Source: Campylobacter suis
GTDB taxonomy: Bacteria; Campylobacterota; Campylobacteria; Campylobacterales; Campylobacteraceae
Direction: 5' to 3'
DNA: 41,866 bases
Assembly (NCBI RefSeq): GCF_905120475.1
Contig: NZ_CAJHOE010000007.1
Span: 1 to 41,866, forward strand
Below are positions 1-9,395 of this stretch, piece after piece. Every line of letters starts with the position of its first letter. Position 1 is the stretch's first letter. Both the position numbers and the translations under genes were made by a program. The notes below the pieces were generated by a model. It was not told the DNA's origin, ran no database searches, and saw nothing but the letters and a program-made list of their open reading frames with translations.

Positions 1-178
1 TTATCAAAACTAAGACAAGCAAACTAATATAAATTCTGCTATACTCTTGCTAGGAGCATAATGATGAAAAGATTGTTTAGCTATAGCAAGAGTGTGGATT
101 TTAAGTTGTATCAATAACTTTAAGCTTTATTTTCAAGATAGATGCTAAAATTTAAATAATAAAATCTAAAGGAAAACA

Positions 179-1021
179 ATGAAAATTTTAGCCATTTTAT
201 CACTCTTTTTAAGCCTTGCTTTCTCAGCAGAGCTTCGCTACTTCATGCAAGACGAAAACTCACCAAAATTTAGCCAAAACTACGGCGACAATGGCGGTAA
301 ATTTGCCCTAAGCGATGGCGTAAAAATTTATTACGAAACATACGGCAAAGGCGATGTCATCGTGGTTTTGCACGGTGGCGGACTAGGCAGTATGCAAGAG
401 ATGGGCGGCTTTATAGACGAGCTTAGAAAAACGCACAAGGTTATCGCCATCTCAACCCGCGGACACGCTCGCTCAGACATTGGAGCTAAGCCATTTAGCC
501 TAAAGCAAAGAGCCGATGATATAATGGCAGTTTTAAACGCCGAAAATGTGAGTGAGCCTGTTAGTTTGCTCGGATTTAGCGATGGTGGATACGCGGCATA
601 TAGCTTTGCCGTGCATTTTAAAGACTACGCCAAAAAGCTCGTTACCATCGGTGCTGGAGAGGTGCTTGCGACAAATAAACGCTTCGTTTTTAACCAAAAC
701 GAGTGGCAAAACTACGACGCAAAATTTATCGCTCAGCAAAAGTCGCTGATGTCTGAGCCACATCGCTACGATGAGTTTTTAAAAATGTATGAAGATATGT
801 GGAATGGGCTTGTCATCAACAAGGAAATTTTTACTCGCATTCAAGCCAAAACGCTCATCATCAACGGGCAAAACGATCCAAACTCGCATCTTTTAACAGC
901 GATAAACGCCTATCAGAGCATACCAAACGCGAGCATTGCCATCATCGTAGACACATCACACGCGTGTTTTTTGGAAAATTTTGACGCAGTTTGGGCGGTA
1001 GTGAAGCCATTTTTAAAATAA
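179..1021 (+). CDS. secreted alpha/beta hydrolase
   Basis: This 280-residue protein begins with a Sec-type signal peptide (hydrophobic stretch in residues 3-16, ending FSAE), so it should act in the periplasm. It has an alpha/beta-hydrolase fold pattern: an oxyanion-type HGGG motif near residue 65, a nucleophile elbow GFSDG (Ser in GXSXG), an acidic residue in NGQND, and a C-terminal His in DTSHA. These form a plausible Ser-Asp-His triad. The substrate cannot be told from sequence; esterase or lipase-like activity is the family expectation. A GGAAA ribosome site lies just before the ATG. It stands alone on the plus strand and converges on the nitroreductase gene. Confidence 0.8.
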   Translation: MKILAILSLFLSLAFSAELRYFMQDENSPKFSQNYGDNGGKFALSDGVKIYYETYGKGDVIVVLHGGGLGSMQEMGGFIDELRKTHKVIAISTRGHARSDIGAKPFSLKQRADDIMAVLNAENVSEPVSLLGFSDGGYAAYSFAVHFKDYAKKLVTIGAGEVLATNKRFVFNQNEWQNYDAKFIAQQKSLMSEPHRYDEFLKMYEDMWNGLVINKEIFTRIQAKTLIINGQNDPNSHLLTAINAYQSIPNASIAIIVDTSHACFLENFDAVWAVVKPFLK

Positions 1022-1143
1022 GTTAATTAAAAATTTGTTCTTGCGAAAGCAATATGATTAAGACTCAATAAACTAAATAAGTGTAAAACTGCGAAGATAT
1101 TTTTGTATGTAAATATTTAGAAAAAGTCTCGGGCTAAATTTTG

Positions 1144-1166
1144 TAAAAACAAGGGGCACTTGCCCC
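1144..1166 (-). terminator. Rho-independent terminator of the nitroreductase gene
   Basis: Reading the minus strand just after the nitroreductase stop, a GGGGC stem, AAGT loop and GCCCC stem are followed by a T-rich tract (TTGTTTTT). This is a compact intrinsic terminator and sits where the convergent hydrolase and nitroreductase transcripts would meet. Confidence 0.65.
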
Positions 1167-1171
1167 AAAAT

Positions 1172-1801
1172 TTAGTTTATCCACTTCACTACATCGCTAA
1201 GTTCGCGGCGATATTTTTGTGGCTGAGAGTTTAGTCTGTAGCCAAATGGTACGACGATGGCGACACGCTTATCACTTGGATTTAACCCCAAAAGCTCATT
1301 TAGCCCCGCTCTATCAAAGCCCTCGATCGGGCAGCTATCAATGCCTAAGCTAGCAGCTGCGTTCATCATATTTGTCGCAGCTATCATACACTGCTCATGC
1401 GACCACTGAAATATCAGCTCTTCATTATCTTTAAAATTTGAGCTTAAAAAACCCTGATAAAAAGCCACTCTGCCAGCTCTTTCTTCAGGCGTCTTATCAG
1501 GTCTGCGTGCTATCATATCGGCAACATAATGGCTATGTATTTTTATGTCAGAAATTTTAGCTAAAACTATAACTAGGTGCGAGCAAGATGTGATTTGTAC
1601 TTGGTTCCACGATAGGGCACGGATCTTCTCGCGTAGCTCTTTGTTTTGCACGACTAAAAAGTCCCACTGCTCAAGCCCTGTAGAGCTAGGGCTTAGTCTG
1701 CCTGCCTCTAGGATGAAGTTAAACTCGCCTGCGCCTATCTTTTTGCTCTCATCAAAGACCTTGCATGCGTGGCGAAATTTTAAAATCTCTAAATAATTCA
1801 T
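1172..1801 (-). CDS. NfsB/RdxA-like nitroreductase family protein
   Basis: This 209-residue FMN-dependent NAD(P)H oxidoreductase family protein resembles the oxygen-insensitive nitroreductases, including Helicobacter RdxA. It has the early RHACKVFD segment (RdxA has a similar RHSCKMFD), the LSPSSTGLEQW region that packs FMN, and a GIDSCPIEGFD segment matching the family's LDSC-IGGFD. The length is usual for the family. The physiological substrate is unknown; reduction of nitro compounds or quinones is the family expectation. An AGGAG-type site precedes the ATG. It is a single-gene unit with its own terminator. Confidence 0.8.
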   Translation of the reverse strand: MNYLEILKFRHACKVFDESKKIGAGEFNFILEAGRLSPSSTGLEQWDFLVVQNKELREKIRALSWNQVQITSCSHLVIVLAKISDIKIHSHYVADMIARRPDKTPEERAGRVAFYQGFLSSNFKDNEELIFQWSHEQCMIAATNMMNAAASLGIDSCPIEGFDRAGLNELLGLNPSDKRVAIVVPFGYRLNSQPQKYRRELSDVVKWIN

Positions 1802-1960
1802 TTTTCTCTCCTTAAAATTTTACACATTATACTCATTATTTTTGTATAAGAGTTAAACTAGTCTAAAATTTTTACAAACTTTAAGTAATTTTTAAAATAA
1901 GGTAAATGCTTGTGCGTATACATACTTTAAAATCAAAAAAAGAAAATATAAAAATTTTTA

Positions 1961-2325
1961 GTCTTGGCTACTGGTATTTGCTCAAACACTGCGTTTAGTT
2001 ATGGTGCCTTTATGGTGCTTAGGCAGATTACACTTTGCCTTTAAAATACTTAAGGCAATAAAAATAAAAAACCTTAAATCTATAACTGGTCTTTTTACTA
2101 AAAGGTAAAAAATCCAAGCATAGTAACTGATAGCCACTCAGAAGAGTTTGCAAAAATAGATTGAATTTACAGGCCAAATAAAAGTAGCAAATAGAGTTTA
2201 GCCATAAACTTAGTCAAGCCAACTATGCAAAATCAACAAAACTTAATATTCAAGATACAAAAATCACAGTCTTTATCTAGGCTACAAATTTAAAAGGCCA
2301 GCGATCTGCCGACCCATGCTAGCCA
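1961..2325 (+). pseudogene. possible decayed gene remnant in a 538-base gene-free stretch
   Basis: Positions 1802-2339 have no intact gene. Three stretches on the plus strand read like protein but lie in three different frames and are cut by stops. From 1961 there is a signal-peptide-like VLATGICSNTAFSYGAF. From 2160 there is EFTGQIKVANRV, and from 2203 a segment starting HKLSQANYAKS that ends at a stop near 2280. I read this tentatively as a frameshifted exported protein. AT-rich non-coding DNA can mimic such patches, and I do not recognise the parent family. Confidence 0.25.
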
Positions 2326-2339
2326 TAGAATAAAATGAC

Positions 2340-2606
2340 TTATTTTACCCCAACCTTAAATTTCTTCTCTTTTGAGCTTTTTATAGCTTTTATAACCTGC
2401 GATAGGCTCGTGTTTTTGTCGGTTGTGATATTTACATCTTTTGTCTGCAGGTCAAAACTCATCGACTTATACCCTGGCATATTGATAACAGCATTTTCTA
2501 TCTGTTTTACGCAGTGCTCACAGCCCATATTTGGGATATTTAGCTGATGAGTTTGTTCAGCAAAAAGAAAGCTAGACATGATCGCTAAAAGTGCGATTTT
2601 TTTCAT
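2340..2606 (-). CDS. periplasmic HMA-domain metal-binding protein
   Basis: This is an 88-residue small protein. I start it at the ATG at 2606 because an AGGAGAAAA ribosome site lies directly before it; the longer reading to 2636 has no such site. Residues 1-17 form a short signal peptide (KKIALLAIMSSFLFA). The rest is one heavy-metal-associated domain with the motif NMGCEHC, whose two cysteines bind Cu(I) or another soft metal. It resembles a MerP/CopZ chaperone with a secretion signal. Copper handling in the periplasm is a reasonable inference, with a possible link to the copper-containing MccA encoded 33 kb away. Confidence 0.75.
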   Translation of the reverse strand: MKKIALLAIMSSFLFAEQTHQLNIPNMGCEHCVKQIENAVINMPGYKSMSFDLQTKDVNITTDKNTSLSQVIKAIKSSKEKKFKVGVK

Positions 2607-2661
2607 TTTTTCTCCTTTTACGCAACTTGGTTGCAATGATACACAAAAAGAGCTTACTAAC

Positions 2662-3351
2662 TTATAAAACTTTCATAAAATCAGCATTATAGCTGCCATC
2701 AAGTTTTGTCTTCATCGCATCTATAAAAGATGGCGTAAGAGCAGTAAGTAGATTAAATTTATTTAATAGGTGTAAATTTTGATCAGTTTGATGAAATAGT
2801 CTGTTTATCTCAGCAATGCTCATCCCCACACTGTCTTTTTGCACTACTTTTACTTCATCTCCAGCTTTGCATGAGCCCTCGTTTAGCACTCTGTAATACC
2901 AACCGCTCAAGCCACTTTTAGCGATATAAGCTGTCATATCAGGGTTGCCCCAGCGTTTTGAAAGCTTTGAGCAGGGTTTTCGTGGCTGGCTAACTTGCAA
3001 AACAAGCGAGCCTATCTCGTGAATATCGCCTACGCAAACACTATCTTCACATAAACCATCAATGGTTAAATTTTCGCCCATAGCACCATAAGCTAAATTT
3101 TTAAGTCCTAAAAATTTCTCCCACTCGCTATAGTTTTGTAAAGAATTTGCAAATATCGCCTTTTCAGCACCACCGTGATGAAGGGTATCAGCCACACTAT
3201 CTCCTACAAAACCAAGAGTGTTAGCAAAAATTTCACCCTCTTGCACGACTTTAAAAATGGCTGAAACCCACGGTTTATTTAGTGGGTTTTTGGAGTTTTT
3301 ATCTCCGTAATTTTTTACCTCTCCAAGCAAAAGTGCTTTTAGTCTAGCCAC
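2662..3351 (-). CDS. MOSC domain protein (YiiM-like)
   Basis: This is a 229-residue cytoplasmic MOSC-domain protein. The conserved cysteine lies in VSQPRKPCSKL, which matches the YiiM group. The family uses or transfers sulfur on the molybdenum cofactor, and YiiM-type enzymes reduce N-hydroxylated compounds with Moco. The C-terminal part (after about residue 165) is the usual alpha-helical YiiM extension. It lies between the HMA protein and typA on the same strand. It may be a general Moco enzyme and nothing ties it to the formate dehydrogenase except proximity. Confidence 0.75.
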   Translation of the reverse strand: MARLKALLLGEVKNYGDKNSKNPLNKPWVSAIFKVVQEGEIFANTLGFVGDSVADTLHHGGAEKAIFANSLQNYSEWEKFLGLKNLAYGAMGENLTIDGLCEDSVCVGDIHEIGSLVLQVSQPRKPCSKLSKRWGNPDMTAYIAKSGLSGWYYRVLNEGSCKAGDEVKVVQKDSVGMSIAEINRLFHQTDQNLHLLNKFNLLTALTPSFIDAMKTKLDGSYNADFMKVL

Positions 3352-3390
3352 ACCAATCCTTTACACAAAAGCCTAAAATTAGATTTTAGA

Positions 3391-5193
3391 CTATGCTTTT
3401 GACTTTCTTTTTCGCTCAGTTGGATCAAGATAACGCTTACGAACACGGATATTTATAGGAGTTACTTCAACAAGTTCATCATCTTCTATCCATTCTAAAG
3501 CACGCTCTAGACTTAATCTGCGTGGTGGAACGAGCTTGATCGCATCATCTGAACCGCTTGCACGGACATTGGTAAGGTTTTTGCCTTTTATAGGATTTAC
3601 ATCAAGATCATTTGGACGGCTATGCTCACCTATAATCATACCGATATAAACCTTTGCTTGCGGATCAAGGAAAAGAACTCCACGATCTTGAAGATTATAA
3701 AGAGAGTACGCTAGTGTAACTCCATTTTCCATTGAGACTAAAGCTCCATTCGTACGATGCTCAACAGTGCCTGAAAGTGGGCGGAATTCTAAAAAGCTAT
3801 GATTCATAACGCCCTCGCCTTTTGTGTCGGTTAAAAACTGACTTCTAAAGCCGATAAGCCCGCGTGCTGGAATTTCAAACTCAATACGAGTCTGACCATC
3901 GCCAGTAGGACTCATCGAGGTCATCTCTGCCTTTCTTTTTCCAAGTTTTTCTATAACAGTTCCAGTGCAATCATCTGGCGCATCGATAACAAGATGTTCG
4001 TATGGCTCGCATTTTACGCTATCTATCTCTTTTACTATAACCTCTGGACGACCAAGCAAGAACTCATAGCCCTCGCGACGCATATTTTCAGCTAGTATCG
4101 TTATCTGAAGCTCGCCACGACCACTTACTTTAAATTTACCCTCTCCAACATTTTCATACTTCATAGCAATATTTGTCTTCATCTCGTTTTGCAAGCGCTC
4201 ATCAATCTTATTTGATGTAACATGCTTACCTTCTGTGCCTGCTAGCGGACCGTCATTTACAGCAAAAACTACGCTTAGAGTTGGCTCTTCGATATGAAGC
4301 GGATCAAGTGGCATAGGATTTGCCGGATCAACTACGCTATCGCCAACATCAAGAGCTTCAAAGCCAGCTATAGCCACGATATCGCCAGTGCTAGCTTCAT
4401 TTATATCAGCTCTTTCAAGTCCCATAAATCCGATAAGCTTTGAAATTCTACCCGTTGTTTTAGAGCCATCAGCCTTTGCAAGCATAACATTTTGATTTTT
4501 AGCAACTTTACCGTTAAAAATTCTAGCTATGCCTATCTTTCCAACATAGTTATCATAATCAAGTGTGAAAACTTGAAGCTGAAGTGGATTTGTATCACTT
4601 CCGCTTGGAGCTGGAACATTAGCCAAAATAGTCTCAAAAAGTGGCTCCATATTGACATTTTCATCATCTAAATTTAACTTTGCATAGCCGTTTTTAGCAG
4701 CCGCATAAACTACTGGAAACTCAAGTTGTTCATCGTTTGCGTCAAGTGCCACAAAAAGGTCAAAAATTTCATTTATAACACGCTCAGGATCGCCAGCTGG
4801 TTTATCGATCTTATTTACTACCACTATCGGACGAAGACCTAGGCTAAGAGCCTTTTTTACCACAAATTTTGTTTGAGGCATAACGCCCTCTTGTGCATCA
4901 ACCAAAAGCAAAACGCCATCGACCATCTTAAGCACACGCTCAACCTCGCCACCAAAATCGGCGTGTCCTGGGGTGTCAATGATATTAATCTTTGTATCTT
5001 TATAGCGGATAGCTGTATTTTTTGATAGTATCGTGATACCACGCTCACGCTCAATGTCGTTACTATCCATGACACGCTCGCCAACACTTTGATGTTCGTT
5101 AAAAGTACCAGATTGTTTTAAAAGCTCATCTACCATTGTTGTTTTACCGTGGTCGACGTGTGCGATGACGGCGATATTTCGTATATTTTCCAA
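3391..5193 (-). CDS. typA: ribosome-associated GTPase TypA/BipA
   Basis: This translational GTPase of about 600 residues binds the ribosome and supports 50S assembly and stress adaptation. The N-terminus reads [18 protein letters not shown] (G1 P-loop), followed by [14 protein letters not shown] (G3) and NKIDKP (G4), then the EF-G-like domains and the BipA-specific C-terminus. I place the start at a TTG at 5193, which has an AAGGA site 7 bases upstream and gives the family-standard N-terminus. The in-frame ATG at 5286 would add 31 AT-coded residues that the family lacks. Confidence 0.95.
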   Translation of the reverse strand: MENIRNIAVIAHVDHGKTTMVDELLKQSGTFNEHQSVGERVMDSNDIERERGITILSKNTAIRYKDTKINIIDTPGHADFGGEVERVLKMVDGVLLLVDAQEGVMPQTKFVVKKALSLGLRPIVVVNKIDKPAGDPERVINEIFDLFVALDANDEQLEFPVVYAAAKNGYAKLNLDDENVNMEPLFETILANVPAPSGSDTNPLQLQVFTLDYDNYVGKIGIARIFNGKVAKNQNVMLAKADGSKTTGRISKLIGFMGLERADINEASTGDIVAIAGFEALDVGDSVVDPANPMPLDPLHIEEPTLSVVFAVNDGPLAGTEGKHVTSNKIDERLQNEMKTNIAMKYENVGEGKFKVSGRGELQITILAENMRREGYEFLLGRPEVIVKEIDSVKCEPYEHLVIDAPDDCTGTVIEKLGKRKAEMTSMSPTGDGQTRIEFEIPARGLIGFRSQFLTDTKGEGVMNHSFLEFRPLSGTVEHRTNGALVSMENGVTLAYSLYNLQDRGVLFLDPQAKVYIGMIIGEHSRPNDLDVNPIKGKNLTNVRASGSDDAIKLVPPRRLSLERALEWIEDDELVEVTPINIRVRKRYLDPTERKRKSKA

Positions 5194-5324
5194 AATTTTA
5201 TCCTTGAATTTATTAAGAGGTAGATTATAGCGAAAAAAGCTAAAATTTTTATTTAAATTTTTTCTTAGTGAAAAATTTTTAATCAAAATGCTTGTTATAA
5301 TGAGAATTTAAAGTATTGAAAATT

Positions 5325-5360
5325 TAAAAAATGGGTGTAAATTTTAAAGAATTTACACCC
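5325..5360 (-). terminator. Rho-independent terminator of the fdh operon
   Basis: On the minus strand just after fdhB there is an 11-bp perfect inverted repeat (GGGTGTAAATT with AATTTACACCC at 5333-5343 and 5350-5360), a 6-base loop and then a T-rich tract. It separates fdhAB from typA. Confidence 0.8.
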
Positions 5361-5370
5361 CCTAAAATAA

Positions 5371-5931
5371 CTACAGTTTTGTTACCGCATTTCTCGTCAT
5401 AACGCGTTTGCGATAGACATTTGCTACCTCAGTAGCATCTCCAACAAGAAGTGCGTTTGTAGAACAAATAGCCGCGCACATTGGCACTTTGCCCTCTGCG
5501 ATACGGTTTTGTCCATATAAATGAAGCTCTTCGTTTGAGAAAGTTTCTTCTGGACCACCTGCACACATCGTGCATTTATCCATTTCGCCTTTTATGCCAA
5601 ATGCCCCATCTCTTGGGAACTGCGGTGCACCAAAAGGACAAGCATAAAGGCAGTATCCACAGCCAATACACTTTTTCTTATCATGAAGCACGATACCATC
5701 GGCGCGGATATAAAAGCAATCCACTGGGCAAACTTGCTCACAAGGTGCGTCGGTGCAGTGCTGACAAGCTATGGTTGTTGAAATTTCTTTACCATGAACG
5801 CCGTCATTTAGAGTAATGACCTTGCGGCGGTAAATTCCCACTGGAACTTCGTGAGCGCCAGAGCAAGCAACTTGACAACCAAAGCAACTGATACATCTGT
5901 CATTATCAACATAAAATTTCATCCGTGCCAT
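5371..5931 (-). CDS. fdhB: formate dehydrogenase iron-sulfur subunit FdhB
   Basis: This 186-residue electron-transfer subunit carries four [4Fe-4S] clusters, with cysteine groups CISCFGCQVAC, CQHCTDAPCEQVC, CIGCGYCLYAC and CTMCAGG plus a late CAAIC. It passes electrons from FdhA toward the quinone pool. It has no signal of its own and would be carried out by the Tat signal of FdhA. Its ATG overlaps the fdhA stop (TAATG), so the two are translationally coupled. No fdhC cytochrome b gene or fdhD follows here; typA comes next after a terminator, so the membrane subunit must lie elsewhere. Confidence 0.92.
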   Translation of the reverse strand: MARMKFYVDNDRCISCFGCQVACSGAHEVPVGIYRRKVITLNDGVHGKEISTTIACQHCTDAPCEQVCPVDCFYIRADGIVLHDKKKCIGCGYCLYACPFGAPQFPRDGAFGIKGEMDKCTMCAGGPEETFSNEELHLYGQNRIAEGKVPMCAAICSTNALLVGDATEVANVYRKRVMTRNAVTKL

Positions 5932-8891
5932 TATGCAAGCTCCTTACTTCCTAAAATTTCATCAAAGAACTGAGTTTTAAAGCCCATATCATCAGCTTTT
6001 TCTAAGCGGCAAAGACCGGCATTGTATTCTGAAATTTGCGTCACAGGGTCAAAGCCGTAGTTTGTGATAGTGTTTGAACTTTCGCCTATCGTATAAGGCT
6101 TTGTGCCCTCTGGATAGCGTGATGAAAGATCCACACCTTGCATGATACCCGCAAAGTTATACGGCAAGCAGATACGATCTGGTGTAACCGTTTGGTTGTG
6201 ATAGCACTTTACTTTTATCTTTGTGCCTTGTGGGCTGTGTATCCACATCATCTCTTTATCGCCGATACCGTATTTCATCGCTAGTTCTGGATGAACATAG
6301 GCAAACATCTCAGGCGTGATAGCTGCTAGATACTTACTCGTTCGCTCAAGCATACCAGCACCACTTAAATTTACAAGACGAAGTGAGCTCATGATAGTTG
6401 GGAAGTCTTTGCTCCAGTCTTGCTTTTGCTGTTCGCTCTTAAATTTGCTCTCAACACGGAAATTTCTAGCCTGATCATCGATAGCTGGATACTTTTGAAC
6501 TAGATCCCAGCGTGGTGAGTGAAGTGGCTCTCTGTGCTTTGGAATTTGATCGATAAATTCCCAAACAGACGCTCTTGCTCTTGCGTTACCAAATGGCGCA
6601 ACACCCGCTTCACGGCATTTTTTATTGATAATACCGCTATAATCCATCATCCAGTTATCGCCCATCTGTGCTTTTTCATCTTCAGTTAGCGTGATACCAA
6701 GCACCTCTTCGATATTTGCTTTTGTGATTTGAGGATAGCCGCCTTTTACCTTTGCACCTTTTAGCTGGATACTCTCATCAGCTATCTGGCTAACACCATT
6801 GTGTTCAAGTCCAAAGCGATTTCTAAAGCCACAACCACCCTCGGTATAAGGCTTGCTTAAATCATAAAGTATCGGGGTGCCAGGGTGCTGTTTATCCCAG
6901 CAAGGCCACGGAAGGCTGTAATATTCGCCCTTAACATCGCCACCGATACCAATAAGCGTATCAGGGTCAAAATTTGCCCAGTTTTCTTGGTGCCTTCTTA
7001 AGCGCTCTGGCTGCCAGCCTTGCAGTCCGATAGACTGGCCCATACGAGCTAGCTCACGAGTCGCATCATCTGGCCATACAAATTTATCTTTGACAACTTT
7101 TAGCGTGTCATCCATTAGCAATGACTTTGTATATTCCTCATAAAAGCCCCATTTTTTAGCAAATTCAAACATAACTTCATGGTCTGGCTTGCTTTCAAAA
7201 AGCGGATCAACAACCTTTGTTCTCCACTGAGCCGCGCGGTTTGTAGCCACTACGATACCCTCGTTTTCAAACTGCGTTGCCACGGGTAGTATGTATGTAT
7301 TTTCTTTTCTATCTGCAAGGATAGCTATCTCATTTACAAATGGCTCAGCCACAACAAGCAAGTCAAGTTTTGCTACCGCTTCTTGAATTTTTGTTAGGTG
7401 CGCCATAGAAGTTATACCAGTTCCTTGAACCCAAACAGCTCTTAAATCGCCACTTGAAAAAGTTTTTTCCTCTTTTAGCACGCCTTGCCACCATTTTGAC
7501 AAGCTCCAGCCCTTTTCGTTTCTCCAGTTTCTATCCTCTGGATTTTGTGGATCATGATAAAAATACTCTGTAAATTTTGTCCCTTTAACTGGCTCACTGC
7601 CCTGCTTTGGCTCTTTTGTTGATACTGCAAAGCGTTTGACAAACTCATCAAAATCCTGTCCCCAGCCCTTACAAAAGTGCTTCCAAGCCGCATCGCCAAG
7701 ACCGTAGTAAGTCGGCAAACTATCAGCAAGGTTGCCCATATCAGTAGCACCCTGAACATTGTCGTGACCGCGGATGATTTGACAGCCGCCACCTGATTTG
7801 CCTGCATTACCAAGAACAAGCTGGATAATAGGGAAAATTCTCGTATTTGAACTGCCTATTGAGTGCTGTGTAAGACCCAAAGACCATGCGATAGCTGCTG
7901 GCTTTGTTGTCGCAAAAAGTCTAGTTATTTGTATCAGCTGATCTGCTGGCACACCTGTGACATTTTCGACCTCTTCTGGCGTCCATTTTTCAGCCTCTTG
8001 GCGAATTTCATCTATGCCATAAGTGCGGTCTTTGATAAATTCTTTATCTTCCCAGCCATTTTTAAATATAAGATGAAGCATACCATAAGCAAACGCTATA
8101 TCTGTGCCCGGTCTAACGCGCACGAAGTGATCAGCCTTTGCCGCTGTTTTTGTAAAGATAGGATCAACAACGATAAGCTTTGCGTTGCTTCTATCTTTTG
8201 CTTGTAAAAAGTGTTTCATACCACCAACTGGATTTGCAACTGCTGAGTTTGCACCTACAACCATGATGGCTTTTGAATTTGCCGCTATATCTCCAAAGTG
8301 GTTTGTCATCGCGCCATAACCCCAAGTATTCGCCGCTCCGGCGACTGATGCGCTATGTCAAATACGGGCAACGTGGTCTATATTATTCGTGCCCCAAAAT
8401 GCTGCAAATTTTCTAAAATACCATGCTTGCTCATCGCTAAATTTGGCCGATCCTAAAAACTCAACGCAATCAGGACCATGCTTTGCACGAAGCTCAAGCA
8501 TCTTATCGCCGATCTCATTTACCGCTGTCTCCCAGCTAATGCGTTGCCATTTACCATTTACGATTTTCATCGGGTATTTGATACGCTGTTTTGACTTGGT
8601 TAGATCGATCTGATCGATACCCTTACAGCAGTGACTTCCCTGAGATATAGGGTGATCTACCGCCATATCTTGGCGTATCCACACGCCGTCTTTTACCTCC
8701 GCTTCGATACCACAACCCGCTGAGCAGATCGAACATATCGTGCGAACCTTTTTTGAGCCTTCAAATGGGGCTTTTAATTCCGCATTTGTGGCTTTTCTGA
8801 TGGTGTCGTTTGAGCCAAACGCCATGGTGCTACCAGCTCCAACGGCGGCAAGCTTGAGAAACGAACGCCTTCCCACTCTTACATCACTCAT
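5931..8891 (-). CDS. fdhA: formate dehydrogenase catalytic subunit FdhA, selenocysteine-containing
   Basis: This molybdopterin (or tungstopterin) formate dehydrogenase is 986 residues long if the in-frame UGA at 8360-8358 is read as selenocysteine 178. Automatic calling splits it into two pieces (8358-8891 and 5931-8309), but the frame is the same and the bridging 16 codons encode HSASVAGAANTWGYGA, the FdhA active-site consensus that follows Cys/Sec. Upstream are a Tat signal (GRRSFLKLAA, residues 7-16) and a [4Fe-4S] site (Cys53, Cys56, Cys60 and Cys88 or 89). The enzyme oxidises formate in the periplasm. It belongs to an operon with the small Tat protein upstream and fdhB downstream. Confidence 0.95.
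8330..8360 (-). promoter_or_regulatory. UGA selenocysteine codon with SECIS-like hairpin
   Basis: The UGA codon at 8360-8358 is followed, 13 bases later in the mRNA, by a strong hairpin: stem TCGCCG, loop GAG, stem CGGCGA. Bacterial SECIS elements lie immediately 3' of the UGA inside the coding region and bind SelB. The position and the flanking AGU...AAU context match known fdh elements. The exact apical loop differs from the AGGUCU of E. coli fdhF, so the fold should be confirmed. Confidence 0.65.
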
Positions 8892-8928
8892 GATTTTCTC
8901 CTGTAAGCGATTTAGCCACTACAAATGC

Positions 8929-9135
8929 CTAGTAGGCGACTTTGTAGAATTTTTCCCAGGCTAGGCTCTTATGATAGAGCACCTCTTTTTTGTTTGATGT
9001 TCCGACTACAACGCCATTTCCATCAGCCGTTAGCTCCTCGCTAGTGACTTTTGCAGCCAAAGGTGTGGCTACTACGCCAGCTACGGCGCCAACTTTGAGG
9101 GATTTTTTGAGAAATTCTCGTCTGTCTTGTTTCAT
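8929..9135 (-). CDS. small twin-arginine protein of the formate dehydrogenase operon
   Basis: This is a 68-residue protein with a Tat signal (DRREFLKKSLKVGAVAGVVA) and a short mature part of about 40 residues ending WEKFYKVAY. Small Tat proteins of this kind are found directly upstream of fdhA in Campylobacter (Cj1513c position). The function is not established; an assembly or Tat-export partner of FdhA is the usual inference. An AAGAAAGG site precedes the ATG. The gap to fdhA is 37 bases, so it is the first gene of the fdh transcript. Confidence 0.8.
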   Translation of the reverse strand: MKQDRREFLKKSLKVGAVAGVVATPLAAKVTSEELTADGNGVVVGTSNKKEVLYHKSLAWEKFYKVAY

Positions 9136-9349
9136 CCCAACAACCTTTCTTGTAGAATAATATGAAATTTTTGCATATTTCTTATCAAATCAGCGCAAGT
9201 ATGATAAGCATCGCTGAAATTTCAAATTAACAAAAAGCCCTAAAATAGGCAACTTACCTAGCATCTTGATATGCTATCTTAACAATATGCAAATTTAGCA
9301 TAATATTTAGAAAAGTAAATTAATATTGAATAATTAAAATTTTATTTTA

Positions 9350-9387
9350 AAAAGTATTTAAGGCTAATCATCAAAATCAGCCTTAAA
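9350..9387 (-). terminator. likely terminator after the TorD-like gene
   Basis: A perfect 9-bp inverted repeat (TTTAAGGCT at 9357-9365, AGCCTTAAA at 9379-9387) with a 13-base loop follows the TorD-like stop on the minus strand, then ACTTTTT. It suggests that the chaperone gene and the fdh operon are separate transcripts. Confidence 0.55.
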
Positions 9388-9395
9388 ATGAGAAT

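Noticed and set aside
61-117. An 18-codon frame with a nearby AGGAG and an inverted repeat ACTCTTGCTA / TAGCAAGAGT (43-52 and 84-93), like a leader peptide with attenuator.
   Set aside because: It is very short, has poor spacing from the AGGAG, and no U tract or plausible regulated biosynthetic gene follows. It could equally be the tail structure of a gene outside the window.
5931-8309. Reading fdhA as a truncated gene or pseudogene beginning at 8309.
   Set aside because: The frame continues through UGA into the Tat signal and iron-sulfur site, and the bridging residues match the Sec active-site consensus.
9240-9310. Short dyads upstream of the fdh operon (TAGCAT...ATGCTA at 9259-9276 and TATGC-N7-GCATA at 9286-9302) as operator sites.
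   Set aside because: They are only 5-6 bp arms in AT-rich DNA and I know no regulator with this consensus. Kept only as a note.
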